Assembly (NCBI GenBank): GCA_013399895.1 | Contig: VXBA01003278.1 | Location: 1-64,000 of the forward strand | Length of the DNA: 64,000 bases | Origin: Serilophus lunatus | Taxonomy: Eukaryota > Chordata > Aves > Passeriformes > Eurylaimidae | Direction: 5' to 3' | In this document: positions 24,101-39,700 of the stretch, piece after piece | Layout of the letters: each line of letters starts with the position of its first letter | How positions within the stretch are numbered: position 1 is the first letter of the stretch | The notes under the pieces: model-generated | Databases searched by the model: none | Told to the model about the DNA's origin: nothing | The model's input: only the letters and a program-made list of their open reading frames with translations | Made by a program: the position numbers and the translations under genes

Positions 24101-26070
24101 GCCTTAGGATTAATGTGCAAAAGTCACTAAATCCTCAAATGATTGTTTGGAAGTTCTGCCATAGCTATCCTGTGAGACAGAAGTCTAGCAGATTTAGTCC
24201 TTGTCACATCTGTTTCATTGGTTTGTTTTTTTCTTATTTTTAGATTATCATACTTTTCATTTCCTCAGGGACCACTGCCCTCTAAATCAGTGATTGTGTG
24301 GTAGTTCCTGCACCTAGTTAGAAGTACAGATGTACTTTGAGAAGTTGAAACAGGCCACAAGGCTTAAGTTTGTCAGAGCCGAGGTTCTCTGTGGTCTTGT
24401 GCAGAAATTCCAATTCTTATTTTGGTGTGAATAAGTTTATATATCTTCCATCCATTTTGTTGTGAAATGGTTAGGCTAAATTTGGGCAGGACACTCAGTA
24501 TGTGCCTCCTCAGCCACACGCAAGGTTGCACCATGATAGCAGAGCTGCAGTGACTTTTTCTCTGTGCTATGTCAGCATTTCTGCTAAATAAAATGCTTTT
24601 TTCTCATCTTAGCGATTCGTGGCAAAGCCTAGAACTGCTCCCAGGTGCGTCCTGGCTCTGGAATAGTGCTCAGTCCCTGCTCTGCCACAGGTGGGGGACT
24701 CAACCAGCCCTGGTGTTATCCTCATTGCTGAGGGCTGTGGAACCTGGAATGCCTCAGGCAGTGGAATTAGAGGCTGTGTAGATTCAGATGAGCTGGTGGT
24801 GTCACACCTGGGGCAATGGTATCCCCAGGTTATTGGGCTGCTTTCTGCCCTGCATCAGCTGTGACACAACTCCTACACGTGAGGGATGCCAGGCCGTCTT
24901 TTGTTGCTGAACGAAACAGCACTTGACTATGAGGAGCCTCTTAAACGGCCTTTCCTCTTTGCCCAGCCTTCCCTCCTCCACACAAAGCTCACCTTGTGCT
25001 CCGGAGCAGGGAAGGAGGCACTTGGTGCTCAGCGGGGAGCAGGTGAGTTGGGGAGGGCACAGCCTCCTGCCCCACCTGGGGAGCCTGGGCACAACTCGGG
25101 CTTTGTTTGAAACTACTTTAAAATTCAGTCTAAGAAGGCAAAAGGATCCATTGCAGCTGATTTCCAACTATTTCCAGCCTGCCACGAGAGGGTGCTGCAA
25201 TGCCTGAGTTTATCCATTGCTAAAAGGTTTTTCGTCTCGGAAAAGTGGGGTGAGTTATTTAACATGACTGTGTTACAGTGGGGAGTTTTAAGTAGCTGTT
25301 GGTTTATGAAAGCAGGCAGGCTCCACATAGCAAAAGGCAGATGTGGCATCTCTATTAAGATGTATCATATTTATTTTGCTTTTGCCTTTAAGAACTGGAC
25401 TGCTTCCTTTTTAGTTGTTTTGTTTCTGTTGGGCTTTCTCCGAGATAACTTCATCTGCCAGCAAGAGGAGTTTCCCAACTTGTTTATGTGCAAGTATGCA
25501 GACAGCCTTTCGTGCACGAAAAGACATTAAATCTGATACTTTTACTGGGTAATCTGAGCCCTCACATTAAGAGTCGCTTCTCGTTGCTTCTATGCTCTTC
25601 TCATCTGTAAAATGGCAATAATACTCGCTTGGTTTATGGAGCTGTTTAGTCTTAACTTTGGCGTAAACAAACACGGGAAAACTGTCTGCGGGCTAAATGA
25701 AATAATTAAATATTCAGTGTGCACTCTTGTGTCATCCTGTAAGCTGTTAGAAAAATGCGTTTGTTGTGGCTTTAGCCTGTATTTCAACACACTTGTGGGA
25801 CGGCAATGGGTCGGAGGGATGGTTAGTGCTTGTGCTAATTGTTGGACTTGGAAGCTCAAAGCACTGTGCTTTGTTGGATGTTATCTCCCAAACATCCATG
25901 AAGAGACTGAAGCTACAGTGAATTAACAGAGAGAGAACTTCAGAATAATGTCTTTGTTTAGCAGTAGAGCAATAGAGAGTGAATTGCAGTAAGTATTCAT
26001 GCACTTGGGTTGTTGGCTGGAAGACAGGATCTCCACAAAGAGATCCCAAACCTGGTGTTAAGGGCAGAAA

Positions 26071-26096
26071 ATTAATTAATTAATTAACTAATTGCC
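26071..26096. repeat. AATT tetranucleotide microsatellite
   Basis: Consecutive ATTA/AATT units end in a slightly degenerate copy. A simple repeat within an ABL2 intron. Confidence 0.8.
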
Positions 26097-29000
26097 AGAA
26101 ATTAAGACCACTGTGTGGTTAGTCCATGGCTGCTCAGCTGTGGGGTAGGTGTTACCCTTAACTGAGATGCATTTGTGTTTTGCTGGAAATGACTTATCAT
26201 TCCCCTTAACGCAAGTGAGTGAAAGGTCATGTTGAAAGAAACACATTAGTCAGTCTTAAACCAGACTACTAGAAAGGAAATATGAAAACCTGTTAAAATA
26301 CAACCCTTCCTTTTCTCCCCTAGACGTTGCTAACTTGATACAAGGTTGAGATTTCAGGCCTTGGCCTCTGGCTCTGTTACATCTGCCCATCTGTTACTTC
26401 CTTTTTCAGGAAGATTAGAACACCTTCATCACACAGTTGCCCCCTGAGCCTACAGGGAGTTGGGCTTGCAGTTTCTGAAACCATGAAAGTTATTACAGAT
26501 ACAGCATTTTGGTTTGTTAGAGAAGCAGACTTTAGTATATGGAATAAACTGCCCTGGTACACAAAAGTGAAGGTTACCTTCCAAGGATTGTGCTTTTACA
26601 AGTTAGATCATGATCCTGTGTGTTGAGAGCAGATGTCATTCCATGGCAAATATTGTGTGAGATGAGGGGATCTGAAGCCTAAAGGGAAACGAAATTAAGT
26701 GTCCAGGAATTAGTGCTGGTGCCTAAGTAAGAAGAACAATTTCCTTTCCTAGGAGCATTTAGCATTCTTAGCTGCTGGTGTCTTTGTTTGGAGCCATATC
26801 TGTTCTGAAAAGGAGACAGGTGATGATGCAGTGTCTTTCTGTCTGACTCTGCTCTCAGGAAAACAGTTTGTTCCCAAATTCTATGCCTTTGCTGACAGAC
26901 AAAGGATGTCAACTGTAGAACCAGGAATACAGACATGCAGGACTGGGAGAAAACAGTTTCTCCCTGTAAAGGTGCAATCTTTGTTTAAATACATATAAAG
27001 ATATTGGCATGAGTAAAAATCCCTGCAGCTAAGAAAGCTATTTTCTCTAGTAGTTTGCTATTTACTCTACTTTTTTCTCCACTGGCAGAGTAGTAAGTTT
27101 CTGAAAGGCAAATTGTTTTATCATAGAGGTGAGACATGATCATTTAAGATGATTTATGCAACACATCTCTAGCAGAGCTATGGATGCAGCTTCTTTCACA
27201 GGTCCATGCTCTCTCTTCCAAATTTGACTGTAGAGGCTTTCTATTATGCTTTGCCCTATGGCAGGTTTTCTTCCCTTTTCCTATGCCTGAATTTAAAGCT
27301 ACTTACTTTAATCCTACTTCATTAGTGTGAGGAGGAGTAGGAGTTTTTGTTTAGAGAGCATCAGTAGTCCAGACAGTAGCTATTTCTAGAGTCTTGCCTG
27401 TCTGTGACTGAAAGTGTTATTTGTTAGTTAGACACTGCAAGAATTTTGTAATGAAAGCTCTGAGTATTGCACTTTAAGAAGGATGTCTGATCAACACCAG
27501 TCTGAGTCCTGCTCTGCCATAGCTTCCAGTCTGATATTTAGCAAATGGCTTTTTCTTTGCTTTAGACCTTCTGCATAGTACAAATTTTACCCTACTACTC
27601 TGTAGGACTCTCAAGAGAATATAATATCAAAACTGCGAGCTAGTCGATATATCAAGTGCTACAAAAATATCTCGTGTAGTATCAAGTCATAATATTAGCA
27701 TGCCCTGACTGAGAATGTTCTGTAGGCTGTGAATTTAATGTGTCTGAGAATAGGCATTTCCTGCTGGGTACTAGTGCTGGCATGGCTGGCACTGGTGAGG
27801 GCAGTCACTCATAAAACAGGTATGGGTTCTGCAGAATCCTGGCATTTAATGCACTGTCTTGTGCTTCTCCCCTTAAATTACTAATAAAGTGTTTCAGCAA
27901 AAGTGTGGGCCTTACTGTTTGGTTGTAGGCACCTGAGCAGACAAGATGGTTACCTACTAGAGGGTTTGGAAATAAATCTTACTAGAATTCATATCCTCAT
28001 GGAAAAAATATCCTTGCATCTTGTCACAAATCTGGAGAACAATGATCTAAATTTAGAAAAACCTCACTACTGCTGTTTCCTGACTATCTCCTGACTAAAA
28101 GAACAGGCACATCACTGGGTAACATGTGTGCCCTCTCAACTTTGTGGTAGCACTCCTGCAATTTTAAATCTGAAAAAATACACCCTCACACCTCCTCCTC
28201 CTCATCCTCCAAGGAGGAATGCTGGGTCCTTTGAGGAGTGTGCCTCCAGAGACAGCTGCACAGTGAGTGTGTGTCTGCCAGGGCCTGTGCTCTCCACAAC
28301 CAACCCAGCCCCAGAGCTCCAGACAAAAACAGGAGAAGAATCTCAACAGCTGCAGAAGGTTCAGTTTATGAATCTTAATTAGGGTTAGGAGTTGTTCCAA
28401 GTGTTTCCTTTCATAAATCTCTAATGATGGTTTTAAGGGCCATATGTCCCTGTTCAAGGTTTTCTAGGTAATGCTCATGTCTTTATAGAGGAGGAGTTCT
28501 GGTGGTCTGAGCCTCTAAACATAAGTAATACTCACATAGACCTTAGTGTTCCTCTGTGCTCTACCAGCATGTTCTCAGTTCTCCTTCCTCTTTTCCCCTG
28601 CCCAGGTTGCACCTTTTTTTGCACACGCTTATTTTTCCAGTTATGCTTTTTCCCTGAGAGTAGGGTACCACCCTTACATGATATACTGCTCTCATAACAT
28701 TGGCAAAAGGCCCACTAAAACTGGCTGGAGACCTCCACACCCAGACCTGAATACTTTTCCTCACCAGTTTGAAGGAACAACCTGCATTTTATGTATTTGT
28801 CTTAGATTAGAGCAGCCACCTTCGTGTATTAAGAACAAAGCCAGGACTGTCGCTTTTCCTGTTATTTCATTTTACCTGCCACTGTGTAGGAAGCCCTGCC
28901 CTTGCTTTTAGAAGCAAAATTGTCAGATTCCCCATGTTTTATTGGGGTGAGTCATTTAGTTCTAGCTCTGGAGGCTGCAACATCTACCTATTGTATCTTA

Positions 29001-32000
29001 TGTAATTTCCCCTTAATGGGGCCAACAGTAGCAGTACCAGTAGTATGAATTCTATTATAAGTAATCTGCCTGCAATATTCACAAAAGATTCACCAGGAAT
29101 TTTCAAAGTAAGAGTACTTGCATTATTTGTTTTCCATGATGGAGAGGACTTACGAGTTCATCTAGAAAAAACCTAATCTTGAAGTGAAGTTTTACAGCCT
29201 GGCTGTCCTTCCAGCTGAACTAGGTGGGAACTAGGTGTTGGAGAACCAGATGGATTATTTCACCAATATTTCTGCCAAAATAGCCTCATTCTGTGAATGA
29301 ATCTCTTAATCTAGTTTCTCTAGTGATTAGGAATGAAGTTCTTGCCCTGGTAATCTTCCACTGCATTTCAGTTAGACTTAGTTCAATCACTGATGTTTTA
29401 CTAAACAGTCACGTTTGACATTACTAAGAAGAGAACATGCCATCCTAGATTAGTCAGACCTTCTGAGGGCTGATTCCACTTGCTGTATTTGATCATCACA
29501 GCTTCATGTTTGCCATTACTCAGTCTCTGGCGTCAGGATCTGAGGTGTGACTCTGAGTGTTTAATTTAGTAATTTTTTTTTAGTGAAAATAAAAGATCTT
29601 GCTCTATGCAGGCCTCTGCCGAGTGTTCTCTGGGCTCTCATTTTTTGTACATCACTCATTGATTTGTGTGCTGTTCAGAGGTTTTCCCTTTTTTGAGGCA
29701 CTGTTCATGATGAAAGCATGACCTTAAGGGTGTGTTGGCTGTGTTGCTGATGTATCATACAGGAGCTCCAGCATCTTTGCTGGCGGAGCTTAAGTGTGCT
29801 GGGTGCTTCCAGTTTTCTAAATTTCAGCTCTTGGTTCAGTTTTTCAGGGACTGGCCATGCAGGCTTTATGAAAATTTAACATTGTTATGCTTGTGTTATT
29901 TTAGATTTGAAGAGACTTGGATCTCAGAACAATAATAGGTCCCTATTTTCTCTCCTCATTTCCCTCACTGTTTTTGACAGTTTTGGCTCTTGCTCAGTTC
30001 TATAACCTATCCAGGAGGATGTGGCTTCCAAACACCCCATGCAGCTCAGTTACATTGACTTTAAGTGCTTAAAGTAGCTTGAAAGCAGTGGGAAGGCTGT
30101 TTCTGGCAATGATGTAGATGAGCAGGAAACATGTCATTAATTCTAAAGACCCTTCAAATAACTTTCAAATATTAATTAGCTTATGATTCTGTAAAGTCCT
30201 TCCGAGCTGAAAGATCCATTTTAAACCTCCATGGCACAGCAGCTCTCAATCAGAAGTTAATGGGATCTGCCTCTGGGTGCTCCATGACTTGCCAAAGAGC
30301 AGCTCTTGGGCTGAGGTAATTTACCCTCAAGGGTACTTTTTCCTAAGAAATTTGCCTGTTAAGTAACATGTCACAAGAGGATTGAATTCCAAAAGGGAAA
30401 TGCCCTAAAAGGCAGGGTTTAGGGGCATCTCAAGATGCTGGCAGTGACTGCCTGTCTTGCAGTAGTGCTAAATCAGAGATGTCCCTAAGGATGAGAGGGA
30501 GAAGCCCTTGGCTGGAAACAGGATCAGCATGGGATGGTAAATGTTCTGCTGTCTAACTGCTGCACTGAGGAGAGCTGTGGATATTTTGATATGACATTTA
30601 AATACAAGATTCCCATAGGTAACTGCTGTAAATGGTAGAACTGCATCTGAAAGATCTTTAGTTTCCAGTACTTGGACCAAAGGTGGCAGACAGGATCCTG
30701 CCCCTTTGCTGTAAGGGGCTAAGTCAGAGCTGAGGACAAATTCACTGTGATTTTGGTTGCTTGTGTGGCTGATTTGGAATCAGTTTGTGCTCTGAGAGGC
30801 TGAAGTGAGAACATTTTGAGAGGAGCATATGCAGGACTGCCTGTTGTCCTGGGATTTCCAACTTCAAGACAGCACCTGGTGTGCTGGTACAGCCCAGTAG
30901 TGATCCCTGGTCCCAAAGGAAGCGCTTGGTGTGGCCGGTTTCTGAAGGGATACAATATAGCCCCTGTAATCCAAGCAGTCAGCTGTCCTGACAGCCTGTG
31001 TAGGCCAGCAACAACTGGGAATGTTTTTGTGTGGAGTGGGAGGAAGAAGGAATGAGGTGGAACCCTGTTGAATTAAGAAAAAAAAAAGAAAATATCTTAC
31101 TTGAACAAGATAAAGGGACCTATCATGGCCTTTCAAACCAGAAGATGTGGGGATGCTGCAAGCAAGTTGGCACAGTCAGACTTTGGTCTCAGTTTCAATT
31201 CAAATTTTACATTTCATAAAATAGCACTCCTAAATTAAGCAGTTTTACATACCTCCCTTAAGCAGTCTGTATGGTACAACTGGCAAAAATCTTGCCATGA
31301 GGCTGAATGCAGTAATGTTCTTTTGTCAGAGATCTTATTTCCTAGTTTACTTCATTCATTTCCCTGTTCTTTGATGGTGATGGAGAGTACAGATACCATT
31401 CCTCCTGTGGGCTGCAAGAACTCTGATGACCTATAAGAATGGCTTGATTTCTCTGATTTATAGATCTTAAAGAGATGGTTTTGCCTCATCCACACACATC
31501 ACGTATCCCTGATAACCCCTTTCAACTTGACTGGCAGTTTCTGTGCACTTCTACTCCTCTGCTGCAGGTGTAAAATCTCTTATCAGTGCCACAAAAGGCA
31601 AGGTAATGTTCATTGATGCCTGCTCCCAGTTTGTGATGTGCTCCACTGCTTGGAAAAGCATCTCACTGTCCACAGGAAAATCCACAAAGACGGACCACTG
31701 AGTGAGCCACAGTGTTACACCTCCCACTGGGAATTTCCAGCCCTTTTCCTCTTCCTTCCTCCCTCAGAATATATATATAGTAAGGAGACTAAATTAAGCC
31801 CTGGGGGAGGTGTCACCCCTCGGCAGAAGCCTCAGTTAAAAGCAGCTGACAATACTCTGACCAGTCCTCTGAGCATCCCCATCGTACCACCACCGTCCTG
31901 GCAGCGGGGGAGATGTCTCAGACAGCTATGCTGGCATTGAGTGGGAGGAAGGCTCTTTAAATAACCACCAGTGGGCCCCATTCCCCGAGTGTGTCAACAT

Positions 32001-33650
32001 GGAGTTGTTGTTTCACCCTCTGACCAGGAAAAATTAGTGAAGTAATTGTGTGGCAAGGAAGAGACGAAAATGAAGTTCTGTTTTTCGCTTTTTCTAGTTG
32101 CTGGATCTCTTTTAGCACACGGCAGATACTTTCTTTGCAATTTTGCATTTCTATTCATAAACCTCCAAGCAAAACCAGAACAAAAGAGGACTAGATTTGC
32201 CTAAAATCAGGGGAGTAGCACTTTATTTTGCTCCTCACTGACAGATACCTGTCTGTGTTTTGGAGTATCTGAGTGTTAAGGGGGCTAAGGCAGCTTTGGT
32301 CCCTTCCCCTCTCATTGTTAATCTTCACACGTGTTTAAGTTACTGTGCATAGTCCAGTCTTACTCACACAGTGTACCTTACACTGTCTGCCTCTTATTCC
32401 AGGTGAAGAGAAGGCACTTTGATGCCAATTCAATAAAATAGGATTTTGTTTAGTTAGGATTACCTCACAGCCTGCTATGATCCTAGAGAAATCCAAACAA
32501 CTATTTTCCTCTTTCATATTTCCCCAGCACAAGGAAGGGATGTTGGCAGTGTTATATGAAAACAAACCATTAGTGTTCAGATTAGCATTGTGAATTGGCA
32601 ACAGATCTCAGCTCCTGGGGGGACTTGTCTTTTGACAAATTATTAGATAAATCTGAAATTGCAGCTCTCTCCTTTATGATGTTATCTATAAATCAGATTC
32701 TGTCCTTCCTAGCCTGATCTTCTTTCAAGCTAAATTTAAGGTTAGTCTAAGCTTTTGGAAATGGCCATCATTAACCTAGTCAAAATACATGGCCTAGTGT
32801 TTCTGGAGAATTAAGTCACTTATTTCCACTCTGTTCTACTTAGTTTGCTTTTCTTTACTGCTCTGAAAACAAATTAGTAGAAAAAACATCATCCCTGGGA
32901 TGTTTTTTCTTTGTTGGCATCCAGGCACAGTCTAGTTTCTCGTCTCCTGATTTATTCCTCCCTAGAGTCAATTATATTTTCTAGTTCAGCATTTTCCCCT
33001 TCAAAGTAATTTTTGTCTTTTTTAAAGTGCTCCTCACCTTAGGACAGGATTGTCTGCTGACTTAACCAGGCCATACACTGGTTGTGACTTACTGGAAGAT
33101 ATCAATGGCGTTGTTTAGAAATGGGTACTAGAAATGAAGCAACTATCAAGTAGGAATCAAGTCTTTTATTCAGTTTTCTAACTTTACTTCACCTGTTTTT
33201 TTAATTAAAAGCTGCTGTCAGGCTGTGACAAATGATGTGAAGAGGAAGAACGCAAATGGCAAGATGGTAAACTTGCTAGTAATTAAGTAATTAAAGACAG
33301 AATTGCAGGTTGAAGAAGTGGTCCAGGATGCAGTGTGAACATGTAGAAGATGGGACACAGGAAAATGGTTCTGGCTTTGCATGTGAGATATTCAGCTCTG
33401 AGCTGCCCTCTGTAACAATAGAAATCCAATCTTTGAGCTGTAATAATCATGACAACATTTAGGATTATAGTCCAAAAAGCAGAGCATTAGGAATAGAAAA
33501 ATATATAGTTCTGCTACTGTACAGAGCATGGTTTGAATTCTGCATGTAATTCTGAGCTGGTTATCTGGAAGGGTGGATGCTAGAGCTAGAAGAACCCAAA
33601 GGAGGACTGTTTAAAGGTGCCCAAAGGCAACATCAGACTGCCCAAGAGAA

Positions 33651-33745
33651 ACTCTTCAGCCTGGAGAAGAAAAGGCTGAGGTAGAGTAAGATAAAGGCTT
33701 GTAAAAATCACAAGTAGGAACAGAACCAACAGGTAACAGTCATTC
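33651..33745 (+). mobile_element. Probable degenerate CR1 LINE fragment
   Basis: The run CTCTTCAGCCTGGAGAAGAA followed by AGGCTGAGG, then AAGATAAAGGCTTGTAAAAA and TCACAAGTAGG, resembles the part of CR1 that encodes the end of its reverse-transcriptase region. Matches are diluted by substitutions, so this would be an old copy. Boundaries are approximate. Confidence 0.45.
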
Positions 33746-36700
33746 AGGACTTGCCCTGTGGAGAGTGAGGATCATGAAAGGAAACCAGATGTCCCATTCA
33801 GAGCGAGTCAGAGCCCGTTGTTAGCTGTACCACGTGCAGTGGAGTCATTGGTAACGTGGCAGCAGGATATTGTTTGTGTGGCCAGTTTAGTTTGCAGCAC
33901 TTCAGACAGCAACTGGGCGAAGTAAGGGAAGGAGCCTGTTAGAAAGTTTAACTTCAAGCTCTGGCTCAAAGACCTTGAGCTGCAGCATCTTGAGGGCTTG
34001 GAAAGTGTTGTGGAATGACATCACTGCCCTTTCCCCAGGCAGTGGTAATAGCGGGGTGCTGGGCTGCGTGTGACCCAGTACAGGGGTTGTTGTGAGCCTG
34101 AAGAATCCCAGTTGTCAGCTGGCTGACATTTGACGTTCTTAAGTGTTTTGCTAAATCTGAGGGGCAGGACTTGTTTTATCTCTTACACTTCCTTTCAGTG
34201 TTGTATAGTTTGGATGTTAACAATCAAGAAGTACTTTACTTCCTAAAAGATAATCCCAGTGCCTGACTTTATAGCAGATGTAAAGCAGCTTTAGTAGCAG
34301 ACAGATAAAATGCGTGTTTGTATCTTTGTATCTCAGCTGTGTAAAAGTCCTTCACGTTTAATATATTGGCTAGTCTTGCCTCTCCAAGTAAATATTTTAA
34401 AAATACTGTTTTTCTTTTATTGTTCTGTCCTGAAATATCAGATCTACTGAATAATATCCATCATAAACCTACTAAATTATATAGACATTTTCAATCCAGC
34501 TCAACTTATTCATAGTCTTCTATTTATTTTCAGTTATCTTTCTTTGTAATAAAATTGATTTTATTTCCACACCACTAAGTCAAACAGTGGCTTTTTTGTA
34601 GCTTTGATTACTTTTATGAGTATTGAAACTGCTTAGTCCTACTGTAGTTTTTTTTTCCTTAGGATCCTCATTAATTCTGCCACAACCCAGAAAGGATTTT
34701 CCAAAAACATTATTTCAGTGAGCACATTCTTCTCTTAATACTGAATTCAGACACATGAGGGCTGAACACTGCTGGTAGATTTGGAAAAGCAAATGTAGTG
34801 ACACAGCCTGAAACTGCCAAGCTGTCGGTGCTGGGCTCGGAATCCTCCCTGTGCCGGGGCTGGGGCTCGTGTTACCCTGGTTATCCAGCACCTGTTGGGA
34901 ATGGGCTGCTGAATGGAGCCCCTTGTCTGGCCAGTGGAGCCAATGACAAGTGTCTGGGTTTCCAAATGGGAAGTGGCCCAGCAGCCAGGAGCTATGTTTA
35001 GTGCCATGGATTTGTTTCTCTGGCTTCATGTGCTGCCCCCACAAAGGGAATCAGCCTATAGGGCTGAGAAGGAGCAACACAACTAAACCTCCCTCAGCCA
35101 GGCTCTGGGGATTTTCCTGCCAAGCATCCACATTAAGATTTTTCCTGGTTCTGAAGTTAACAACCCAGCATGCAAGTTTTGGGCAAGTATTCATGCTAAA
35201 GCTCAGCTTTTCTTGGAGGAGAGGAAACGCTGGTTTATTTTCTAAGACAAATATATTTCAAAGGAGGCAAGATCACAAGGGTATTTTAGTCAAATGAAGT
35301 AAATATTTTAAAAAGGAGCCCCTTTCTTTGTTCAAGAGAAGAAAATGGCTGTGGACGATGGCTCGAGCAGCATATTGGTTGCTGACAAAAGAGGTTGACA
35401 GTTTTGTGATTTATTTTTAGCTGGAGAATTTTTTTCAAACAGAAGTACTGTGTAGCCTTGGCAGTTGCTGCATGTTCGGTGTGGGTGGATGGAACTGAGA
35501 AATCTCATCTGTGCTAACAAGCTTTTTGGGATTCCATTAAAAAATTAAACTCATGTACTGGAAACTGAAGCTATATCAGCTCACCTGGGGAGCTCTGCCC
35601 TCCGAATGTCCTCCAAAAGGTGAGTAGTGCTTCCTCTCCAAGGCACTTGCAAAAATACTTAACTTGGGCCTCAAGATATGACATCAACTCAAATTTGGGC
35701 TGTTAGATTGACATTTTCTTTCTCTCCTGAGATGGCAAGTCTGAGCTAATCTTTATCCTCTCCTTCCAAGCTTTCCCTCTAACTAGAAAGACTAAAAATA
35801 AATTTCAAAAAGGCAGCTGAGAAACAGTTTAATGTGGTCATTGTTCCAGGTGCTGAGTCTAAGGAGAGTACCTAATACTGTAAGACTGGTAATAAGATGT
35901 AATTATGTCACTGGGAAAGCAGCTTGGACATTTATGTCACATTAGCTCAAGGCTCTGATAAGTTGGTGCTTTGCATCTGCAAAATAAACCTCCCAGCAGC
36001 TCGACTTCATGAGTGTGGATATTTCTTGCTGTCTTAGGGATTGGCTGAGCTGTGATTTTTCAAGTAGTCTTTTTGCAGAAGAGCTCTTACTTCAAATGTT
36101 TGTGTTAACACCGGGAGTAAATAGCTACTCCTTTGATTTGCTTAGAAGTAGATAATATCTTGGCTTTGATGTGGCCAATAGTAACAACTCCTCAGGAATT
36201 CTGTTGGAGTGAAGTGTAATCCATGTTAAGCAACTTCTCTCCCAAAGTACTGATTAAAAAAAAGCGTTCAGTGACTTGCCGTAAGCTGTCAGAATGTTTG
36301 GCCATCCCACCTTTCCTGGAGAAGGACTGGGTGACCTAATCCTCCTTACCCTTCACACTGGAGAGGTTTACTGGAACTTGCCACAGCAGAGGAAGAATGT
36401 CAGACAGACTTTGGAGATACAGTTTCCCGGTTACCTCTGAAATCTGTGTGTCCCTTCATTCCACTCCTTTCCCTAAACCATCCATGTGGGAATAGTTGCT
36501 GTCCACTATAGGCAAGAATCAGAGGAAGAGATTGGAACTTCAGAACTCAATGGAAAGAGGTATGTGATACAGGGCATCCACAATTGTTTCTAGATCCTCA
36601 GAGTAACAAAGCTGACTGGCTTTATAGGAGCTGAGCAAATCCTTAGTAATTAAGGGAACAAAGTTCTTGAAATATTCAGGATTTTCCAAGGAGGTTACGT

Positions 36701-39700
36701 TTGTAACTTTTTGTCCTAAACTCCTTTTTGTACTTAATTATAGTTACATTAAAATCTCTTTATTTGGGAAAGTGTTTTTCTTATTATCTGTTGCGCTATT
36801 GGAGTTTGGTTCCTCGCTCAGAGGCACATTTAAAGAAGTCAGAGTGGTACCGTGGGTGGATTCTGGTGCTTCTGACTATTCTTAGTATCTGTTACAGGAT
36901 CTGTTGTACTTTTTAACGACTCTTAAGTCCAGCTCTCGTGTGCTCACATGGAGTTCCTCACCCTCAAGTGTTTTTTATATGCATCTAAACCCCTGCGTCA
37001 TTTTGCTGGCTACATTTATCCCGGAATTACCTTCCTGGCAGAGTTCTGTGAGAACAGAAAGTCTTAGAGGTAACAGGAGCCAGACAATTGAGTTAACAGC
37101 CTTGTACTGAACACAATCAATATTTCATCTACTTGGAAATTCTCTCTTAAAACAGCAAAGCTACCAAATGCTTCAGTATGTGGTTCAGTCACAGCCTATG
37201 CATTGATCTATGCGGGGATTTATGCATCTTGCATTCAAGGAATGAATGAAGATTTTCAAATGAAGACTTTGGAGCTTAAGCTTGATTTATTTTGTATGGA
37301 TTCTGCACCAAAAAGCTACTTCTTTTACAGAAATTGGTTGAGGAAAAAATAGGGAAGCGCTGCATTAGCCTGATAATGGGAGAGGTGGTTGTGTATCACT
37401 AACATCTGAACAAAGGAACCTTTTGGTAACACTAATAACAAAGGAAGGGGATAAGTGGTACCAGGGAAAGAGAAGACAGGGAGTTCTCTTCATCAACATG
37501 AGTTTGTTTGGTATTTTTTTTAAAAATCTCAACATAAATAACTGCTTGTAAAGTTCAGGTAGGCAGACAATGTCTTGAATTCTTTATATACTGGCGCAAT
37601 TAAATGGAGATCAATTTGTCTCTCTCCTTCTACTAATTAAAATTCAGTAACACTAGATCCCCAAACCTTGTCTTCCCTGGGATTTTTATATCAAGCTAGC
37701 CAAGAGGCACATCTTCTAGGTAAAGACTCACCACTATTATGTCATATCAGCACTCTGTCATGTGATAATACATAATACATCTGTTCCTAAGAGATGAGGT
37801 GTATGGAGAACTTTTAGGTTTCTCCATAAATTTCTCACTGATAACAACGATCACTTTTATAAACCTTTTCTGTGTCAGATATGTTTTGATAGTTGAGGCA
37901 AGACAGCGTTACCAGCTTGGCTTGAAATGTTTCCTTTTATATGTTGTGAGCTGTCCGTGATGCAATTTTGTCACTGACTCTGAAGTCTCCTCCCTTTCTG
38001 TCTCTCCCAGCCAGGTACCATAAATAGAAACCTATTCCTTGCCCATCCCGAGTTCTTGGCTTGGAGCTGTATTTCTTGGCTTGACTCAGTGGGTTGTTTA
38101 CAATACCTAAGCCTTGGCCCACTCTGTGGGAGGCCCAAGGACTAACTATGGATCTGTGCTTAGCTCAAGCCAACCACGTTATTAAGAGTCTGGTTGCTTG
38201 CAGGAGAGGAACACCTAAGAATGGCATTTAGTTAGTGCCTGCATTTTACCAAAGCCATATGTGAGCTGTCTGACCCCTTTAAACTGGTGTTTTTCATGGC
38301 CACAGACATGTCAGCAGAAAGACTAGGTGGTCCTTTTAGGTAAAGGGTGAAGTCTGTTACAGGGTAAAGGAAGTTCATAGGTCTGCTTCCATGCTACCAC
38401 ATTATTAGACAGCAGAAACTTGGCCTGTTCAGCACTGGGTTGCTTTTCAGTGTGTAGTTTGTCTTGAGTATTTTTGGTTAGTAGGAAGCGCTGAGACTTG
38501 GCTACAGAAACAAAGCTGCTGTAGAACTTGATACTGTTCCAATCGTGTCAGCAAAATAGGAAACCCACTTGCTGCTGTGCTATCAGTTCTGTTTCCTCAT
38601 ATTCATTAAGGCAGACATCCTCCTACTAACAAGCCAGTTAAAGATCTGAAAGTCCAGTGATGTAATGTGATATATGTTTTGAATGTGAAACGGAAAATAA
38701 CAATTATACCAGTAGTTGTCAGGTACTTGATGGTCTGCTTTCCATGCCCTCAGTTGGCCAATGCCTGTTCTTTGCTAGTCTTAAAAGCAAGCACATAAAA
38801 TGAGTCTGTAAAACAACATCATGGATATTTATATTGGAATTTAGATTAAAGACTTGTGTCACAGTTAAGTGAAAGATGTCCCTGTGTGAAAAAGGAGTAT
38901 GGGAGAAGCCAGAGGATAGAACACCGTGTGTATACACACCCTGTGGGTTTGGGTGTACAACAGTAATATATCAGATTGAGACTGTACACAACAACCAGCA
39001 GTTACCCTATAAACCTTTCTTTATAAACCCTCTCTCCCTTCCATTGAAAAAACAGCCACTTTGGCCTATGGCAAACACCAAGTCCTTGTCATAGCTCTAT
39101 TTTCATTTACACATTCTTTTCTTTGATTAAGATACGTGAGCTGTTGTTTCTGAAATTCAGAGTATAGTATATTCAGGTTTTTAGGAGCTCCCCAAACTAT
39201 GTATTTTTCAAAATAGCAGAGTCAGCAATATTTCTTCTTGTTCAACTTTTTCCCACTACTGGAAGAAGTAGAAAAAATGGTTCTAAATGGATGACTTAAT
39301 TTGTACAGGAAGAATAACCACTCTCAGGAAACAGCTTTGAAGGGCACTGCAGGGAATAGTGTAAAGAGCTGGGAAGAGCTGTTGTGCCTGAAAGGTGGAT
39401 TCTTCCACTGAGGAAGTTGAGTGTACCAGAATTAAGATTTTATATTGTGCACTTACTGTGAAGGGAATAGGAACAGGATGCAGAGGTCAAGGTATTGACC
39501 TGCAGTGCAAAATAACTGTCTAGGAAAGAAATAATGCTCATCTAGAAGTCAGAAAGATGCTTCATTTTATTCTTCCTGGGTGCATTTGACAGGACCTTAT
39601 GGAGTGCAGAGCAATGCACTCTCCTTTCCAATGGGGAACATCTTCAGGAGGGTGGCTGGAAGGCTGCAGGCACAGAATTCCCTGTTTCAGGAGACTTAAA